64,000 nucleotides of DNA from Poindextera sp965277425 (GCA_965277425.1 CBDICR010000007.1:310001-374000), one strand, 5' to 3'. Counted from the first letter of the stretch, positions 17,171 to 25,506 are shown. Numbers and translations: made by a program. Notes: generated from the sequence alone by a model not told the origin.

Positions 17171-17500
17171 TCAGATCGAAAAACTGACGCCGCAGCCGCA
17201 GCTGGAGCGGGCGTTGGGGTTGCGGACGCGGAACTCGGCGCCGGCCAGTTCGTCGACGAAATCGATCTCCGAGCCGTTGAGCAGGGCCAGCGACACCACG
17301 TCGACCACGGCCGAGGCGCCATCGCGCTCGATCTTCAGGTCGTCGGGCTCGGCCTGGTCGATCAGGTCGAAGCGGTAGGAGAAGCCCGAACAGCCGCCGG
17401 CCTCGACCGCGACGCGCAGCATCAGCGGGCGGCCCTCGGCCTTGGCCAGGCTGTGCAGCCGGCGGGCGGCGGTCTCGGAAAGGGTGACGGGCGTTGACAT
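17171..17500 (-). CDS. erpA: Iron-sulfur cluster insertion protein, A-type carrier
   Basis: A 109-residue A-type Fe-S carrier (IscA/ErpA/SufA family). The three conserved cysteines are present: GGCSGFSY and the C-terminal SSCGCGVSF. The N-terminal MSTPVTLSETAARRL and VDVVSLALLNGSEIDFVDE fit the family. It passes assembled [2Fe-2S] or [4Fe-4S] clusters to apo-proteins. It is divergent from dgt with 77 bp between starts. ErpA rather than IscA is chosen from general similarity only; the IS ends 24 bp past its stop. Confidence 0.88.
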   Translation of the reverse strand: MSTPVTLSETAARRLHSLAKAEGRPLMLRVAVEAGGCSGFSYRFDLIDQAEPDDLKIERDGASAVVDVVSLALLNGSEIDFVDELAGAEFRVRNPNARSSCGCGVSFSI

Positions 17501-17577
17501 GATCGACTGGACTCGTGCGCCCTAATATGAGGCCGCCGGGGCTTGCGCGAAAGGGGCTCGGCGTTCAAGGAGCCTTT

Positions 17578-18768
17578 ATGGCGCACGCCGAGGTTTCTCT
17601 CACGCCCGCCCGGGCGGTCTTCGCCGCCGATCCGTCGCGCTCGCGCGGCCGGCTCTATCCCGAACCGCCCAGCCGCACCCGCACCGCTTTCGCCCGCGAC
17701 CGCGACCGGGTGATCCACACCCAGGCCTTCCGCCGGTTGAAGGAGAAGACCCAGGTCTTCGTGGCCCACGAGGGCGACCATTTCCGCACCCGGCTGACCC
17801 ACTCGCTGGAGGTGGCGCAGATCGCCCGTTCGATCGCCAAGGCGCTCGGCCTGGACGACGACCTGGCCGAGGCCGTCGCCCTGGCCCACGATCTTGGCCA
17901 TCCGCCGTTCGGCCACGCCGGCGAGGACGCGCTGCACGCGGCGACCGAGGATTTCGGCGGCTTCGACCACAATGTGCAGACCTTCCGCGTGGTGACCGAG
18001 CTCGAGCGCCGCTATCCGGATTTCGCCGGCCTGAACCTGAGCTGGGAGACTCTGGAAGGGGTGGTCAAGCACAACGGCCCGGTGATCGACCGCCTGGAGC
18101 GCCCCTCCTGGCGGCCTATCCTCAGGTTCAACGCCGACTATGACCTTCGCCTGGACACCTTCGCCGCCGCCGAGGCGCAGGCCGCGGCGATCGCCGACGA
18201 CATCGCCTACAACAACCACGATGTCGATGACGGGCTGCAAGCGGGGCTTTTCCGGCTGGAGGAGCTTGAAACCGTGCCCCTGATCGGCCCCATCCTGCAT
18301 GGGCTGCGGGCGGAGCGGCCGGGCCTGGACGATCAGATGGTCCGGATGGAGGCGGTTCGCCGCATGATCGGGGCCATGGTCGAGGACGTGCTGGAACAGA
18401 CCCGGCGCAATGTCGAGACGCACGGCGTAGGCTCGGCCGAGGACGTGCGGCTGATGGACCGGCCCCTGGTGGCGTTTTCGCCGGACATGGCCGAGGACCT
18501 TGGCCGCCTCAGGCTCTTCCTGCACGAGCGCATGTACCGGCACTTCCGCGTCAACCGCACGCGCAGCCAGGCCCGCCGCATCCTGGCCGAGCTTTTCCGG
18601 CTGTTCGTCGACGAGCCGGGCGTCTTGCCGACCGAATGGTTCGAGCGCGTCCAGGGCCGCGACCAGGCGGGCCGGGCGCGCCTAGTCTGCGACTATATCG
18701 CCGGCATGACCGACCGGTTCGCCATCGAGGAACACCGCAAGCTGTTCAATCTCGATGTGTGGGCGTGA
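17578..18768 (+). CDS. dgt: Deoxyguanosinetriphosphate triphosphohydrolase-like protein
   Basis: A 396-residue HD-domain dNTPase that removes triphosphate from dNTPs to control nucleotide pools. The family signature RTAFARDRDRVIHTQAFRRL is followed by TQVF, and the metal-binding histidines and Asp are in RTRLTHSLEVAQ and AHDLGHPPFGHAG. A later FDHNVQTFRVVTELE segment is also typical. The ATG at 17578 is preceded by AAGGAG. The short (about 390-residue) type matches alphaproteobacterial dGTPase-like proteins rather than the longer E. coli enzyme. Confidence 0.93.
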   Translation: MAHAEVSLTPARAVFAADPSRSRGRLYPEPPSRTRTAFARDRDRVIHTQAFRRLKEKTQVFVAHEGDHFRTRLTHSLEVAQIARSIAKALGLDDDLAEAVALAHDLGHPPFGHAGEDALHAATEDFGGFDHNVQTFRVVTELERRYPDFAGLNLSWETLEGVVKHNGPVIDRLERPSWRPILRFNADYDLRLDTFAAAEAQAAAIADDIAYNNHDVDDGLQAGLFRLEELETVPLIGPILHGLRAERPGLDDQMVRMEAVRRMIGAMVEDVLEQTRRNVETHGVGSAEDVRLMDRPLVAFSPDMAEDLGRLRLFLHERMYRHFRVNRTRSQARRILAELFRLFVDEPGVLPTEWFERVQGRDQAGRARLVCDYIAGMTDRFAIEEHRKLFNLDVWA

Positions 18769-18863
18769 GCGACGCGACGCGCCCCAGTCCGGCCTGAAAC
18801 GGCGCTAAAGTGGCCGTGCGGCGTGATTCGCGCGCCGTTTCGTCGCCCCGTCGGAACCTGGTC

Positions 18864-19709
18864 ATGAGCGAACAAGATCGCGGCGCCTATGCGCCTCCCA
18901 ACGATGAGCCGCTGGCCTTCGATCCCCGCCATGACGGCGATCGGCGCGGCCCCGCGCCGCTGGCCCTGATCGTCAGCGCCCTTGTCCTGATCGCGCTGGT
19001 GGCCGGGCTTTTCGTCTTCTATCGGCATGGCGCGCGCAAGCCCGGCCAGGCGCCGCAGGTGGTCGGCGCGCCGATCGGCGAGACCAAATCGCTGCCGCTC
19101 TCGTCGCAGGCGCCCTCGGACGCGACGGCCGGCCTGCAGGTCTACAAGACCGAGACGCCGCCGCCGGCCGAGGGCGGGCCGGCGCCGACCTTCGCGCCCG
19201 CGCCCGAACAGCCGCAGCCCCGGCCCATCGCCCGTCCGCCCGCGCCGCCGCCCGTCACCGTCACGCCCCTGCGCGCCGCCGAACCCGCGCCAGCCGTGGT
19301 CAGGGAGACCCCGGCCAAGCCAGCGCCGGCCGTCGCCAAGGCGCCCGTCGCGGCCAAGCCCGCCCCGGTCCAGGCCGCACCGGCGGTAAGTCCCGCGCCG
19401 CCGCCGAAATCGGCCCCCGCGGTGGTCGCAAAAGCGCCGGCGCCCGCGCCCGCCGTCGCGGCGAGCGGCGGCGGCGCGATGGTGCAGATCGGCGCCTTTT
19501 CCTCTTCGGCCCTGGCGCAGAAGGGCTGGAGCGACACCGCTCACGTCTTGCCGGGCCAGATGGCCGGCAAGAGCCGCAAGGTCGAGATGGGGACGAGGGA
19601 CGGCAAGACCTTCTACCGCGCCTTCGTCGGCGGGTTCGCCAGCCACGCCGACGCCGTCAGCTTCTGTTCGGCGCTGAAGGCCGCGGGCAAGCCCTGTTTC
19701 GTGAAATAG
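18864..19709 (+). CDS. SPOR-domain inner-membrane protein
   Basis: A 281-residue protein with an N-terminal cytoplasmic stretch, one membrane span (LALIVSALVLIALVAGLFVF), a long Pro/Ala-rich periplasmic linker and a C-terminal SPOR domain (MVQIGAFSSSALAQKGW, then YRAFVGGFASHADAVSFC). SPOR domains bind denuded peptidoglycan and usually localise to the division septum. It sits 4 bp before nagZ, a peptidoglycan-recycling gene, which fits a cell-wall role. The ATG at 18864 is preferred over an earlier frame opening at 18810. Confidence 0.88.
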   Translation: MSEQDRGAYAPPNDEPLAFDPRHDGDRRGPAPLALIVSALVLIALVAGLFVFYRHGARKPGQAPQVVGAPIGETKSLPLSSQAPSDATAGLQVYKTETPPPAEGGPAPTFAPAPEQPQPRPIARPPAPPPVTVTPLRAAEPAPAVVRETPAKPAPAVAKAPVAAKPAPVQAAPAVSPAPPPKSAPAVVAKAPAPAPAVAASGGGAMVQIGAFSSSALAQKGWSDTAHVLPGQMAGKSRKVEMGTRDGKTFYRAFVGGFASHADAVSFCSALKAAGKPCFVK

Positions 19710-19713
19710 GCCG

Positions 19714-20727
19714 GTGACGGCGGCCTGCATCCTGGGCTGCGCGGGCCCACAGCTCTCGGGCGAGGAAAGCGCGTTTTTCCGCGCAGTTCAGCCCTGGGGC
19801 TTCATCCTCTTCAAGCGCAATGTCGAGAGCCCCGATCAGGTGCGGGCGCTCACCGAGGCCTTGCGGGCCTGTGTCGACCGGCCGGATGCGCCGGTGCTGG
19901 TCGACCAGGAGGGCGGGCGCGTGCAGCGGCTTGGGCCCCCGCACTGGCCGGCCTATCCGCCCGGCCGCGCCTATGGCCAGCTTGCGCCGCCGCTCCAGCG
20001 CGACATGGCGCGCCTGGGCGCCAGGCTGATGGCCCACGATCTGGCCGGCGTGGGGATCGATGTCGACTGTCTGCCGGTGCTCGACGTGCCGGCCGCCGGG
20101 GCGCACGACGTGATCGGCGACCGGGCCTATGACGCCTCGCCCGAGGGCGTCGCCAGCCTGGGCCGAGCGGCGGCCGAGGGGTTGCTCGCCGGCGGCGTAC
20201 TGCCGGTGCTCAAGCATATGCCCGGCCACGGCCGCGCCGGCGCCGACAGCCACAAGGCGCTGCCGGTGGTCGAGGCCTCTCTCGCCGAGCTCGACATCAG
20301 CGATTTCGCGCCCTTTCGGCTTTTGTCGGACATGCCGATGGCGATGACCGCGCACGTCGTCTACACCGCCGTCGATCGGACCCGTCCCGCCACCCTCTCG
20401 CCCCGCGTCATCGACGAGATCATCCGCGGCGCGATCGGCTTTCAGGGGCTCCTGATGAGCGACGACCTGTCCATGAAGGCGCTGTCGGGCGATCTGGAGT
20501 CGCTGACGCGCGAGGCGCTGGAGGCGGGGTGCGACCTGGTCCTGCACTGCAATGGCGATGACATGGAAATGCGGGCTGTGGCGGCCGGATCGCGGCCGCT
20601 GGACGGCCAGGCCGCGCTCCGCGCCGCTACGGCGCTGGCGCGGATCGCCGGCGCGCCCGAGCCGTTCGACGCCACGGAAGGCCGCGCCCGCTTCGATGCG
20701 GCGTTCGCAGGAAGCTGGGCGGCATGA
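19714..20727 (+). CDS. nagZ: Beta-N-acetylhexosaminidase
   Basis: A 337-residue glycoside hydrolase family 3 enzyme that removes GlcNAc from anhydro-muropeptides in the cytoplasm during peptidoglycan recycling. The NagZ signatures are present: VLVDQEGGRVQRL near residue 65 and KHMPGHGRAGADSHKALP, which has the conserved Asp-His pair of the acid/base loop. The nucleophile Asp is in LLMSDDLSMKAL. The GTG start at 19714 is 4 bp after the SPOR gene, and the stop overlaps scpA by 4 bp, so SPOR-nagZ-scpA-scpB forms a tight operon. Confidence 0.95.
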   Translation: MTAACILGCAGPQLSGEESAFFRAVQPWGFILFKRNVESPDQVRALTEALRACVDRPDAPVLVDQEGGRVQRLGPPHWPAYPPGRAYGQLAPPLQRDMARLGARLMAHDLAGVGIDVDCLPVLDVPAAGAHDVIGDRAYDASPEGVASLGRAAAEGLLAGGVLPVLKHMPGHGRAGADSHKALPVVEASLAELDISDFAPFRLLSDMPMAMTAHVVYTAVDRTRPATLSPRVIDEIIRGAIGFQGLLMSDDLSMKALSGDLESLTREALEAGCDLVLHCNGDDMEMRAVAAGSRPLDGQAALRAATALARIAGAPEPFDATEGRARFDAAFAGSWAA

Positions 20728-21542
20728 GCCTGATCGAACAGCCCGCGCTCGACTTTTCCGCCGCCGAGATGGCCGCGGAGGAGGGCGCGGCCCTGGTCAT
20801 CGACCTCGACGGCTATGAGGGGCCGCTGCACGTGCTGCTCAGCCTGGCACGGGCGCAGAAGGTCGACCTGCTTAGGCTGTCCATCACCGAACTGGCCGAC
20901 CAGTACCTGGCCTTCGTCGCCACGGCCCGCGAGGCCAATTTCATCCTCGCCGCCGACTATCTGGTGATGGCCGCCTGGCTCGCCTATCTCAAGTCGCGCC
21001 TTCTGCTGCCCAGCCTCAAACCCCGCGACGACGAGGAGCCTCCGGCCGAGGAACTGGCTCTGGATCTGGCGCGCCGGCTCGCGCGGCTGGACGCGTTGCG
21101 CAAGGCCGGCGAGGCGCTGCAGGCGCGCGCGCAGCTGCGGCGCGACGTCTTCCCGCGCGGCGACCCGCAGGCCGTTCAGCTCACCGCCTCGTCCAAATTC
21201 GAGGGCGACCTCTACGGTCTCATTCAGGCCTATGTCGCCCAGCGGATGCGCCATACCGAGCATTCCTATCGCCCCGCCGCTCCCCGGGCCTATGCGCTGG
21301 AGGACGCCCGCAACCGGTTGCGCGGCAAGCTGCCCGAACTGCGCGCCTGGACGGCGCTGGCCGCCGTCGCGCCGTTCGCCGGGCCGGCCGAGGACGATGG
21401 GCCCACACGCGCCTCCTACCTCGCCTCGACCCTGGCCGCTGGCCTGGAGCTGGTGCGCGAGGGGACGCTGGAAGCCCGTCAGCTTGAGCAGTTCGCCGAC
21501 CTCTATCTGCGCGCGCGGCGACGCGTGGAGGCGGCGGCATGA
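20724..21542 (+). CDS. scpA: Segregation and condensation protein A (SMC kleisin)
   Basis: A 272-residue kleisin that bridges the SMC dimer in the condensin complex. The N-terminal domain has DGYEGPLHVLLSLARAQKVD and ILAADYLVMAAWLAYLKSR, the classic ScpA blocks; the C-terminal winged-helix end is TLEARQLEQFADLYLRAR. It overlaps nagZ and scpB by ATGA, implying coupled translation. It works with ScpB and SMC in chromosome compaction and segregation. Confidence 0.94.
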   Translation: MSLIEQPALDFSAAEMAAEEGAALVIDLDGYEGPLHVLLSLARAQKVDLLRLSITELADQYLAFVATAREANFILAADYLVMAAWLAYLKSRLLLPSLKPRDDEEPPAEELALDLARRLARLDALRKAGEALQARAQLRRDVFPRGDPQAVQLTASSKFEGDLYGLIQAYVAQRMRHTEHSYRPAAPRAYALEDARNRLRGKLPELRAWTALAAVAPFAGPAEDDGPTRASYLASTLAAGLELVREGTLEARQLEQFADLYLRARRRVEAAA

Positions 21543-22177
21543 GCGACCCGACCGAAACCGAACGCCGCATCGAGGCCCTGCTGTTCGCCGCCGCCGAGCC
21601 CTTGAGCGCCGCCGACCTGGCCCGGCGCCTGCCCGAGGGCGCGGACGTCGCCCACGGCCTGATGGCGCTGAAGGCGCGCTATGCCGAACGCGGGGTCAAC
21701 CTGGTCTGCGTCGCCGACCGCTGGCGGCTGCAGACCGCGCCCGACCTGGCCTTCCTGATGACCGAGGAGCGCCAGGAGCCGCGGCGGCTCTCAAGGGCGG
21801 CGCAGGAGACCCTGGCCATCATCGCCTACCATCAGCCCGCCACCCGCGCCGAGATCGAGGCCATCCGCGGCGTGCAGGCCAGCCGCGGCACGCTGGACCT
21901 TTTGCTCGAGATCGGCCTGGTGCGCATGCGCGGTCGTCGTCGCTCGCCCGGCCGTCCCATCACCTTCGCCACCACCGACGCCTTCCTCGAGCACTACGGC
22001 CTGGCCGGCCTGGCCGATCTCCCGGGCGCGCGGGAGATGAAGACGCTGGGGCTGATCGGGGGCGATGCGCCGTTCGATTTCGCGGCCCCGAACCCCGAGA
22101 CGGCCGGCGACGACGAAGACCCGCTGGACGACGGTGACGCCCCGGAGTTCAACCGCGACTTCCTGGGCGAGGCCTGA
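21539..22177 (+). CDS. scpB: Segregation and condensation protein B
   Basis: A 212-residue partner of ScpA with two winged-helix domains. Key stretches are RIEALLFAAAEPLSAADLA at the N-terminus and AQETLAIIAYHQPATRAEIE, IRGVQASRGTLDLLLE and RSPGRPITFATTDAFLEHY in the second domain. An acidic tail (DDEDPLDDGDAPEF) ends the protein. It starts within the scpA stop codon and is the last gene before tRNA-Trp. Confidence 0.94.
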   Translation: MSDPTETERRIEALLFAAAEPLSAADLARRLPEGADVAHGLMALKARYAERGVNLVCVADRWRLQTAPDLAFLMTEERQEPRRLSRAAQETLAIIAYHQPATRAEIEAIRGVQASRGTLDLLLEIGLVRMRGRRRSPGRPITFATTDAFLEHYGLAGLADLPGAREMKTLGLIGGDAPFDFAAPNPETAGDDEDPLDDGDAPEFNRDFLGEA

Positions 22178-22381
22178 AACCTTGCCCCGAGGTTTCCCGG
22201 CGCCGACGGGAATGGGTCTTTGCGTGCAACCTCTTGAGTTTCGCCACGCTCCCGTCCGCGAGAGGTTGGGGAGGATCGATCGCGCTTGCCCGGCGCCAGC
22301 GCGCTTGCTAAACGACCGCCCTCCGGCGACGAGCCGCGCGCCGGCGGGGTTAGCCTTCCGGCGCGATTGTTCGTTGTCTGG

Positions 22382-22457
22382 AGGAGTGTAGCTCAGCTGG
22401 TAGAGCATCGGTCTCCAAAACCGAGGGCCGGGGGTTCGAATCCCTCCACTCCTGCCA
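22382..22457 (+). tRNA. tRNA-Trp (anticodon CCA)
   Basis: A 76-nt cloverleaf with encoded CCA at 22455-22457. The acceptor stem AGGAGTG pairs with CACTCCT (22447-22453) and the discriminator is G. The anticodon arm is TCGGT-CTCCAAA-ACCGA, giving anticodon CCA. The D arm has GCTCAGCTGGTAGAGC and the T arm has GGTTCGAATCC. The position just before secE is the common alphaproteobacterial arrangement. Confidence 0.97.
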
Positions 22458-22518
22458 CTATATGTAGCCGCCGAAGCGCCGTAAGGCCGGTGGCGATGAT
22501 TTTTGAGAAAGCCGTTCG

Positions 22519-22791
22519 ATGGCGAAGGATCAGGGCCAGGCGCCCGCACTGAGCAGGGGAGGACGCCCCGTCGCGGTCGCGAGCGAGCCGCAGAAGAAGC
22601 GCGTCACCATCGTGCAGTTCTTCCGCGAGGTCAGGGCCGAGGCGCGCAAGATCAGCTGGACCAGCCGGCGCGAGACCTGGATCACCTCGGTGCTGGTCTT
22701 CATCATGATCCTGCTCACGGCTTTCTTTTTCGTGGTGGTGGACCTGGGCCTTCGCGTCCTGATGCAGTTCATTCTCACGTTCGGCACGTGA
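22519..22791 (+). CDS. secE: Preprotein translocase subunit SecE
   Basis: A 90-residue single-span SecE that clamps SecY in the Sec translocon. An N-terminal Ala/Lys-rich region is followed by the conserved amphipathic helix FFREVRAEARKISWTSRRET and one membrane span (TSVLVFIMILLTAFFFVVVD). The short one-span form is the rule outside Enterobacteria. It is followed 15 bp later by nusG, a near-universal pairing. Confidence 0.95.
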   Translation: MAKDQGQAPALSRGGRPVAVASEPQKKRVTIVQFFREVRAEARKISWTSRRETWITSVLVFIMILLTAFFFVVVDLGLRVLMQFILTFGT

Positions 22792-22806
22792 TGGAGGCTT
22801 AAGACC

Positions 22807-23376
22807 ATGCCCGCCGATGCAGCCGAAGCCGTCGTCAGCAATCCACGCCACAAGTGGTACATCGTCCACGCCTATTCGAACTTCGAAAAGAAGGTGGCCG
22901 AGTCGATCCGCGAACAGGCGAAAAGCCAGGGGCTGGAGGAGTCCTTCTCCGAAATCCTGGTGCCGACCGAGGACGTGGTCGAGATTCGCCGCGGCCGCAA
23001 GGTCAACGCCGAGCGCAAGTTCTTCCCCGGCTATGTGCTGGTGAAGATGGACCTGTCCGACGAGGCCTATCACCTGATCAAGAACACCCCGAAGGTGACG
23101 GGATTCCTGGGCTCAGGCTCCAAGCCGATGCCGGTCTCCGAAAAGGAGGTCGCCCGCATCATCGGCGCCATCGAGGAAGGCGTCGAGCGGCCCAAGCCCA
23201 CCATCAGCTTCGAAATCGGCGAGGCGGTGCGGGTCATCGACGGGCCGTTCGCCAGCTTCAACGGCTCGGTGGAGCAGGTGGACGAGGATCGCGCCCGCCT
23301 GCGCGTCACCGTCTCCATCTTCGGCCGCGCCACCCCGGTCGAACTCGAATACGCCCAGGTAGAGAAGACCACCTAA
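22807..23376 (+). CDS. nusG: Transcription termination/antitermination factor NusG
   Basis: A 189-residue NusG with an N-terminal NGN domain (HKWYIVHAYSNFEKKVAESI, FFPGYVLVKMDLSDEAYHLI, then TPKVTGFLG) and a C-terminal KOW domain (GEAVRVIDGPFASFNGSVEQ). It binds the RNA polymerase clamp and links it to Rho or to ribosomal S10. Normally rplK follows directly; here the two are separated by about 650 bp holding the GxxExxY element. Confidence 0.96.
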   Translation: MPADAAEAVVSNPRHKWYIVHAYSNFEKKVAESIREQAKSQGLEESFSEILVPTEDVVEIRRGRKVNAERKFFPGYVLVKMDLSDEAYHLIKNTPKVTGFLGSGSKPMPVSEKEVARIIGAIEEGVERPKPTISFEIGEAVRVIDGPFASFNGSVEQVDEDRARLRVTVSIFGRATPVELEYAQVEKTT

Positions 23377-23401
23377 GGCTTGCGCGGCTGATGGTTGAAT
23401 A

Positions 23402-23821
23402 TTGGACCACGAAGTACACAAAGGTCACGAAGGGCACGAAGAGCGCCCCGCCGGGATCGAAGACTTCGCCCGGACGATCGTCGATTCAGGCCTGAAGGTT
23501 CACCGCGCGCTCGGGCCGGGCCTGCTGGAGTCGGCGTACGAGCATTGCCTCGCTCATGAACTCTCTCTTCGCGGCGTCGCTCTGCGCCGCCAGGTTCCGC
23601 TTCCCATCGTCTATGAGGGCGCGAAGCTCGATGCGGGTTATCGCCTCGACATTGTCGTCGAGAACGCGATCGTCATCGAGATCAAGGCCGTCGAGGCGCT
23701 CTCGCGCCTCCATGAGGCGCAAGTCCTGACCTATCTCAAGCTAACGGGTCACCGGCTCGGATTTCTGCTCAACTTCAACGTCGAACTCTTCAAGAACGGC
23801 GTTCGCCGCTTGGCGCTGTAG
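23402..23821 (+). CDS. GxxExxY protein (PD-(D/E)XK nuclease-fold family 3)
   Basis: A 139-residue protein of the GxxExxY family (PF13366). The name motif is at GPGLLESAY, and a PD-(D/E)XK-type active site can be read in AGYRLDIVVENAIVIEIKA (Asp...Glu-x-Lys). The best start is a TTG at 23402, so residues 2-14 (DHEVHKGHEGHEE) are encoded by the left repeat arm of the element. The stop is immediately followed by the right arm. Function of the family is unknown. Insertion into the nusG-rplK gap and the repeat brackets point to a mobile or repeat-associated gene. Confidence 0.85.
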   Translation: MDHEVHKGHEGHEERPAGIEDFARTIVDSGLKVHRALGPGLLESAYEHCLAHELSLRGVALRRQVPLPIVYEGAKLDAGYRLDIVVENAIVIEIKAVEALSRLHEAQVLTYLKLTGHRLGFLLNFNVELFKNGVRRLAL

Positions 23822-23858
23822 CTTTGTGGCCTTCGTGTCCCTTAGTGTACTTCGTGGT
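23406..23858. mobile_element. ACCACnAAG element, copy B, carrying the GxxExxY gene
   Basis: Left arm 23406-23441 begins ACCACGAAGTACACAAAGG and continues with 9-nt spaced CACGAAG units; right arm 23822-23858 is its inverted complement, ending AGTGTACTTCGTGGT. The arms match over 36-37 bp with a few mismatches and one single-base indel. The element contains only the GxxExxY gene and no transposase, so any mobility would need help in trans. The outer CCGCTCAT arms seen in copies A and D are absent. Confidence 0.75.
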
Positions 23859-24022
23859 GAAATCGGGCCGCGCAGCCCGCATTGCCCGCGACGGCTCAAA
23901 CTGCTACACGCCGCCGCTTCGCCGACTTGCGAACGAACAAATCCGTGGGAGGGGCGCCAACCCCATCTAGACCACGGCTCTGCAACCAAGGCCGCTAAGA
24001 CCGACCTTATCGAGAGGACCAG

Positions 24023-24454
24023 ATGGCCAAGAAGATCTTGGGCTATATCAAGCTGCAGGTGCCCGCCGGCGCCGCGACGCCTTCGCCGCCCATTGGGCCG
24101 GCGCTCGGCCAGCGCGGCGTCAACATCATGGGCTTCTGCAAGGAATTCAACGCCCGCACCGAGAACGTCGCCCGCGGCACGCCGCTGCCGACGGTGATCA
24201 CGGTCTATCAGGACAAGAGCTTCACCTTCCTGACCAAGACCCCGCCGGCGACCTTCTACCTGAAGGAGGCCGCGGGCATTAAGTCGGGCGCCAAGACGAC
24301 CGGCCGCGAGAGCGTCGGCCAGGTGACGCGCAGCCAGCTGCGCGACATCGCCGAGAAGAAGATGAAGGACCTGAACGCCAACGACATCGAAGCCGCCGCC
24401 CGCATCATCGAGGGTTCGGCGCGGGCGATGGGCCTTAGCGTGGTGGAGACCTGA
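24023..24454 (+). CDS. rplK: 50S ribosomal protein L11
   Basis: A 143-residue L11, the stalk-base protein that binds the 23S GTPase-associated centre. Seen are YIKLQVPAGAATPSPPIGPA, LGQRGVNIMGFCKEFNART and the C-terminal RNA-binding block GTARSMGL-like GSARAMGLSVV. GAGAGGACC precedes the ATG. It starts a rplK-rplA pair after the GxxExxY insertion, so it may rely on a promoter inside 23859-24022. Confidence 0.96.
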   Translation: MAKKILGYIKLQVPAGAATPSPPIGPALGQRGVNIMGFCKEFNARTENVARGTPLPTVITVYQDKSFTFLTKTPPATFYLKEAAGIKSGAKTTGRESVGQVTRSQLRDIAEKKMKDLNANDIEAAARIIEGSARAMGLSVVET

Positions 24455-24456
24455 TC

Positions 24457-25146
24457 ATGGCCAAGCTTCCCAAACGCGTTAAGGCCTGGACCGGCGACCG
24501 CGAGGCGCTGCACGCCCTGCCCGAGGCCGTCAAGCTGGTGAAGGCCAACGCCACCGCCAAGTTCGACGAGACCATCGAGATCTCCGTCAATCTGGGCGTC
24601 GATCCGCGCCACGCCGACCAGAATGTCCGCGGCGTGGTCAGCCTGCCGTCCGGCACCGGCCGCGTCATGCGCGTGGCCGTCATCGCCAAGGACGCCAAGG
24701 CCGCCGAAGCCACCGCCGCCGGGGCCGATATCGTCGGCGCAGAGGAACTGGTCGAGCGCATCCAGGGCGGCTTCATGGAGTTCGACCGGGTGATCGCCAC
24801 CCCCGACATGATGGCCCTGGTCGGTCGTCTCGGTAAGGTGCTGGGCCCGCGCGGCCTGATGCCCAACCCGCGCGTCGGCACCGTCACCCCGAACGTCGCC
24901 CAGGCGGTCAAGGACGCCAAGGGCGGCGCGATCGAGTTCCGCGTCGAAAAGGCGGGCATCGTGCATGCCGGGGTCGGCAAGGCCTCCTTTACCGAGGACG
25001 CCCTGCTCGCCAACGTCCGCGCCCTGGTCGATGCGCTGCACAAGGCCAAGCCCACCGGCGCCAAGGGGACCTATGTGAAGGGCATCGCGCTCTCGTCCAC
25101 CATGGGGCCGGGCGTCAAGGTCGAGCCCGCGAGCATCGAGGCCTGA
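24457..25146 (+). CDS. rplA: 50S ribosomal protein L1
   Basis: A 229-residue L1 that forms the mobile L1 stalk at the ribosomal E site. Typical blocks are DETIEISVNLGVDPRHADQN, VRGVVSLPSGTGR, LGKVLGPRGLMPNPRVGTVT and the C-terminal STMGPGVKVEPAS. It starts 2 bp after rplK. L1 often autoregulates rplKA translation; no clear L1 operator was identified. Confidence 0.96.
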   Translation: MAKLPKRVKAWTGDREALHALPEAVKLVKANATAKFDETIEISVNLGVDPRHADQNVRGVVSLPSGTGRVMRVAVIAKDAKAAEATAAGADIVGAEELVERIQGGFMEFDRVIATPDMMALVGRLGKVLGPRGLMPNPRVGTVTPNVAQAVKDAKGGAIEFRVEKAGIVHAGVGKASFTEDALLANVRALVDALHKAKPTGAKGTYVKGIALSSTMGPGVKVEPASIEA

Positions 25147-25172
25147 CGTCGCGTTCAATGATCCGGACGACG

Positions 25173-25203
25173 CCGCCTTCGCCACAGCAAGGCGGGCGTT
25201 TTT
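25173..25203 (+). terminator. Rho-independent terminator after rplA
   Basis: Stem CCGCCTT (25173-25179) pairs with AAGGCGG (25189-25195) across a 9-nt loop, followed by GCG and TTTTT (25199-25203). The position between rplA and the rplJ promoter separates two transcription units. Confidence 0.7.
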
Positions 25204-25245
25204 CCGGATCGGGACCGCCTCGAATGGCTTTGGCGGGAAAAGCCG

Positions 25246-25274
25246 TTGAACTTTGCGGCGTTCGCGGGTAGAGA
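25246..25274 (+). promoter_or_regulatory. Sigma-70-type promoter for rplJL(-rpoBC)
   Basis: A -35 TTGAAC at 25246-25251 and -10 TAGAGA at 25269-25274 are separated by 17 bp. It follows the rplA terminator and lies about 230 bp before rplJ, leaving a long leader suited to autoregulation. Confidence 0.6.
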
Positions 25275-25506
25275 GCGCGCCTTCCGGCGTTGGGGCTCCG
25301 CCCCGCCGCCGGTCCTGTCCGAGAGCCGCGGGCCCCTTGGGGCTTAATCCTGACGCCGCGGGGAGATGGGGATGCGAGAGGCCTGGCTGGCCGCGCCGTT
25401 CAAGGCGCGAGCGATGCGGGGGCCTAAGCTCCTTTTCATTGGACAGATCTTTCGCCGGCCGGCCATCGCGCCGGTCCGGATGGTGTTTGATACGGAGGCT
25501 TGAGAC
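25275..25506 (+). promoter_or_regulatory. Long 5' leader of rplJ, possible L10(L12)4 binding region
   Basis: A GC-rich untranslated stretch of about 230 nt between the promoter and the rplJ ATG with no credible gene. In bacteria the L10-L12 complex represses its own operon by binding such leaders, so this region is the natural candidate. The secondary structure was not computed, so the call rests on position and length only. Confidence 0.35.

Noticed and set aside
23406..23441. 9-nt periodic repeats considered as a CRISPR array
   Set aside because: Units are 9 nt with no spacers and are mirrored as inverted arms; no cas genes nearby.
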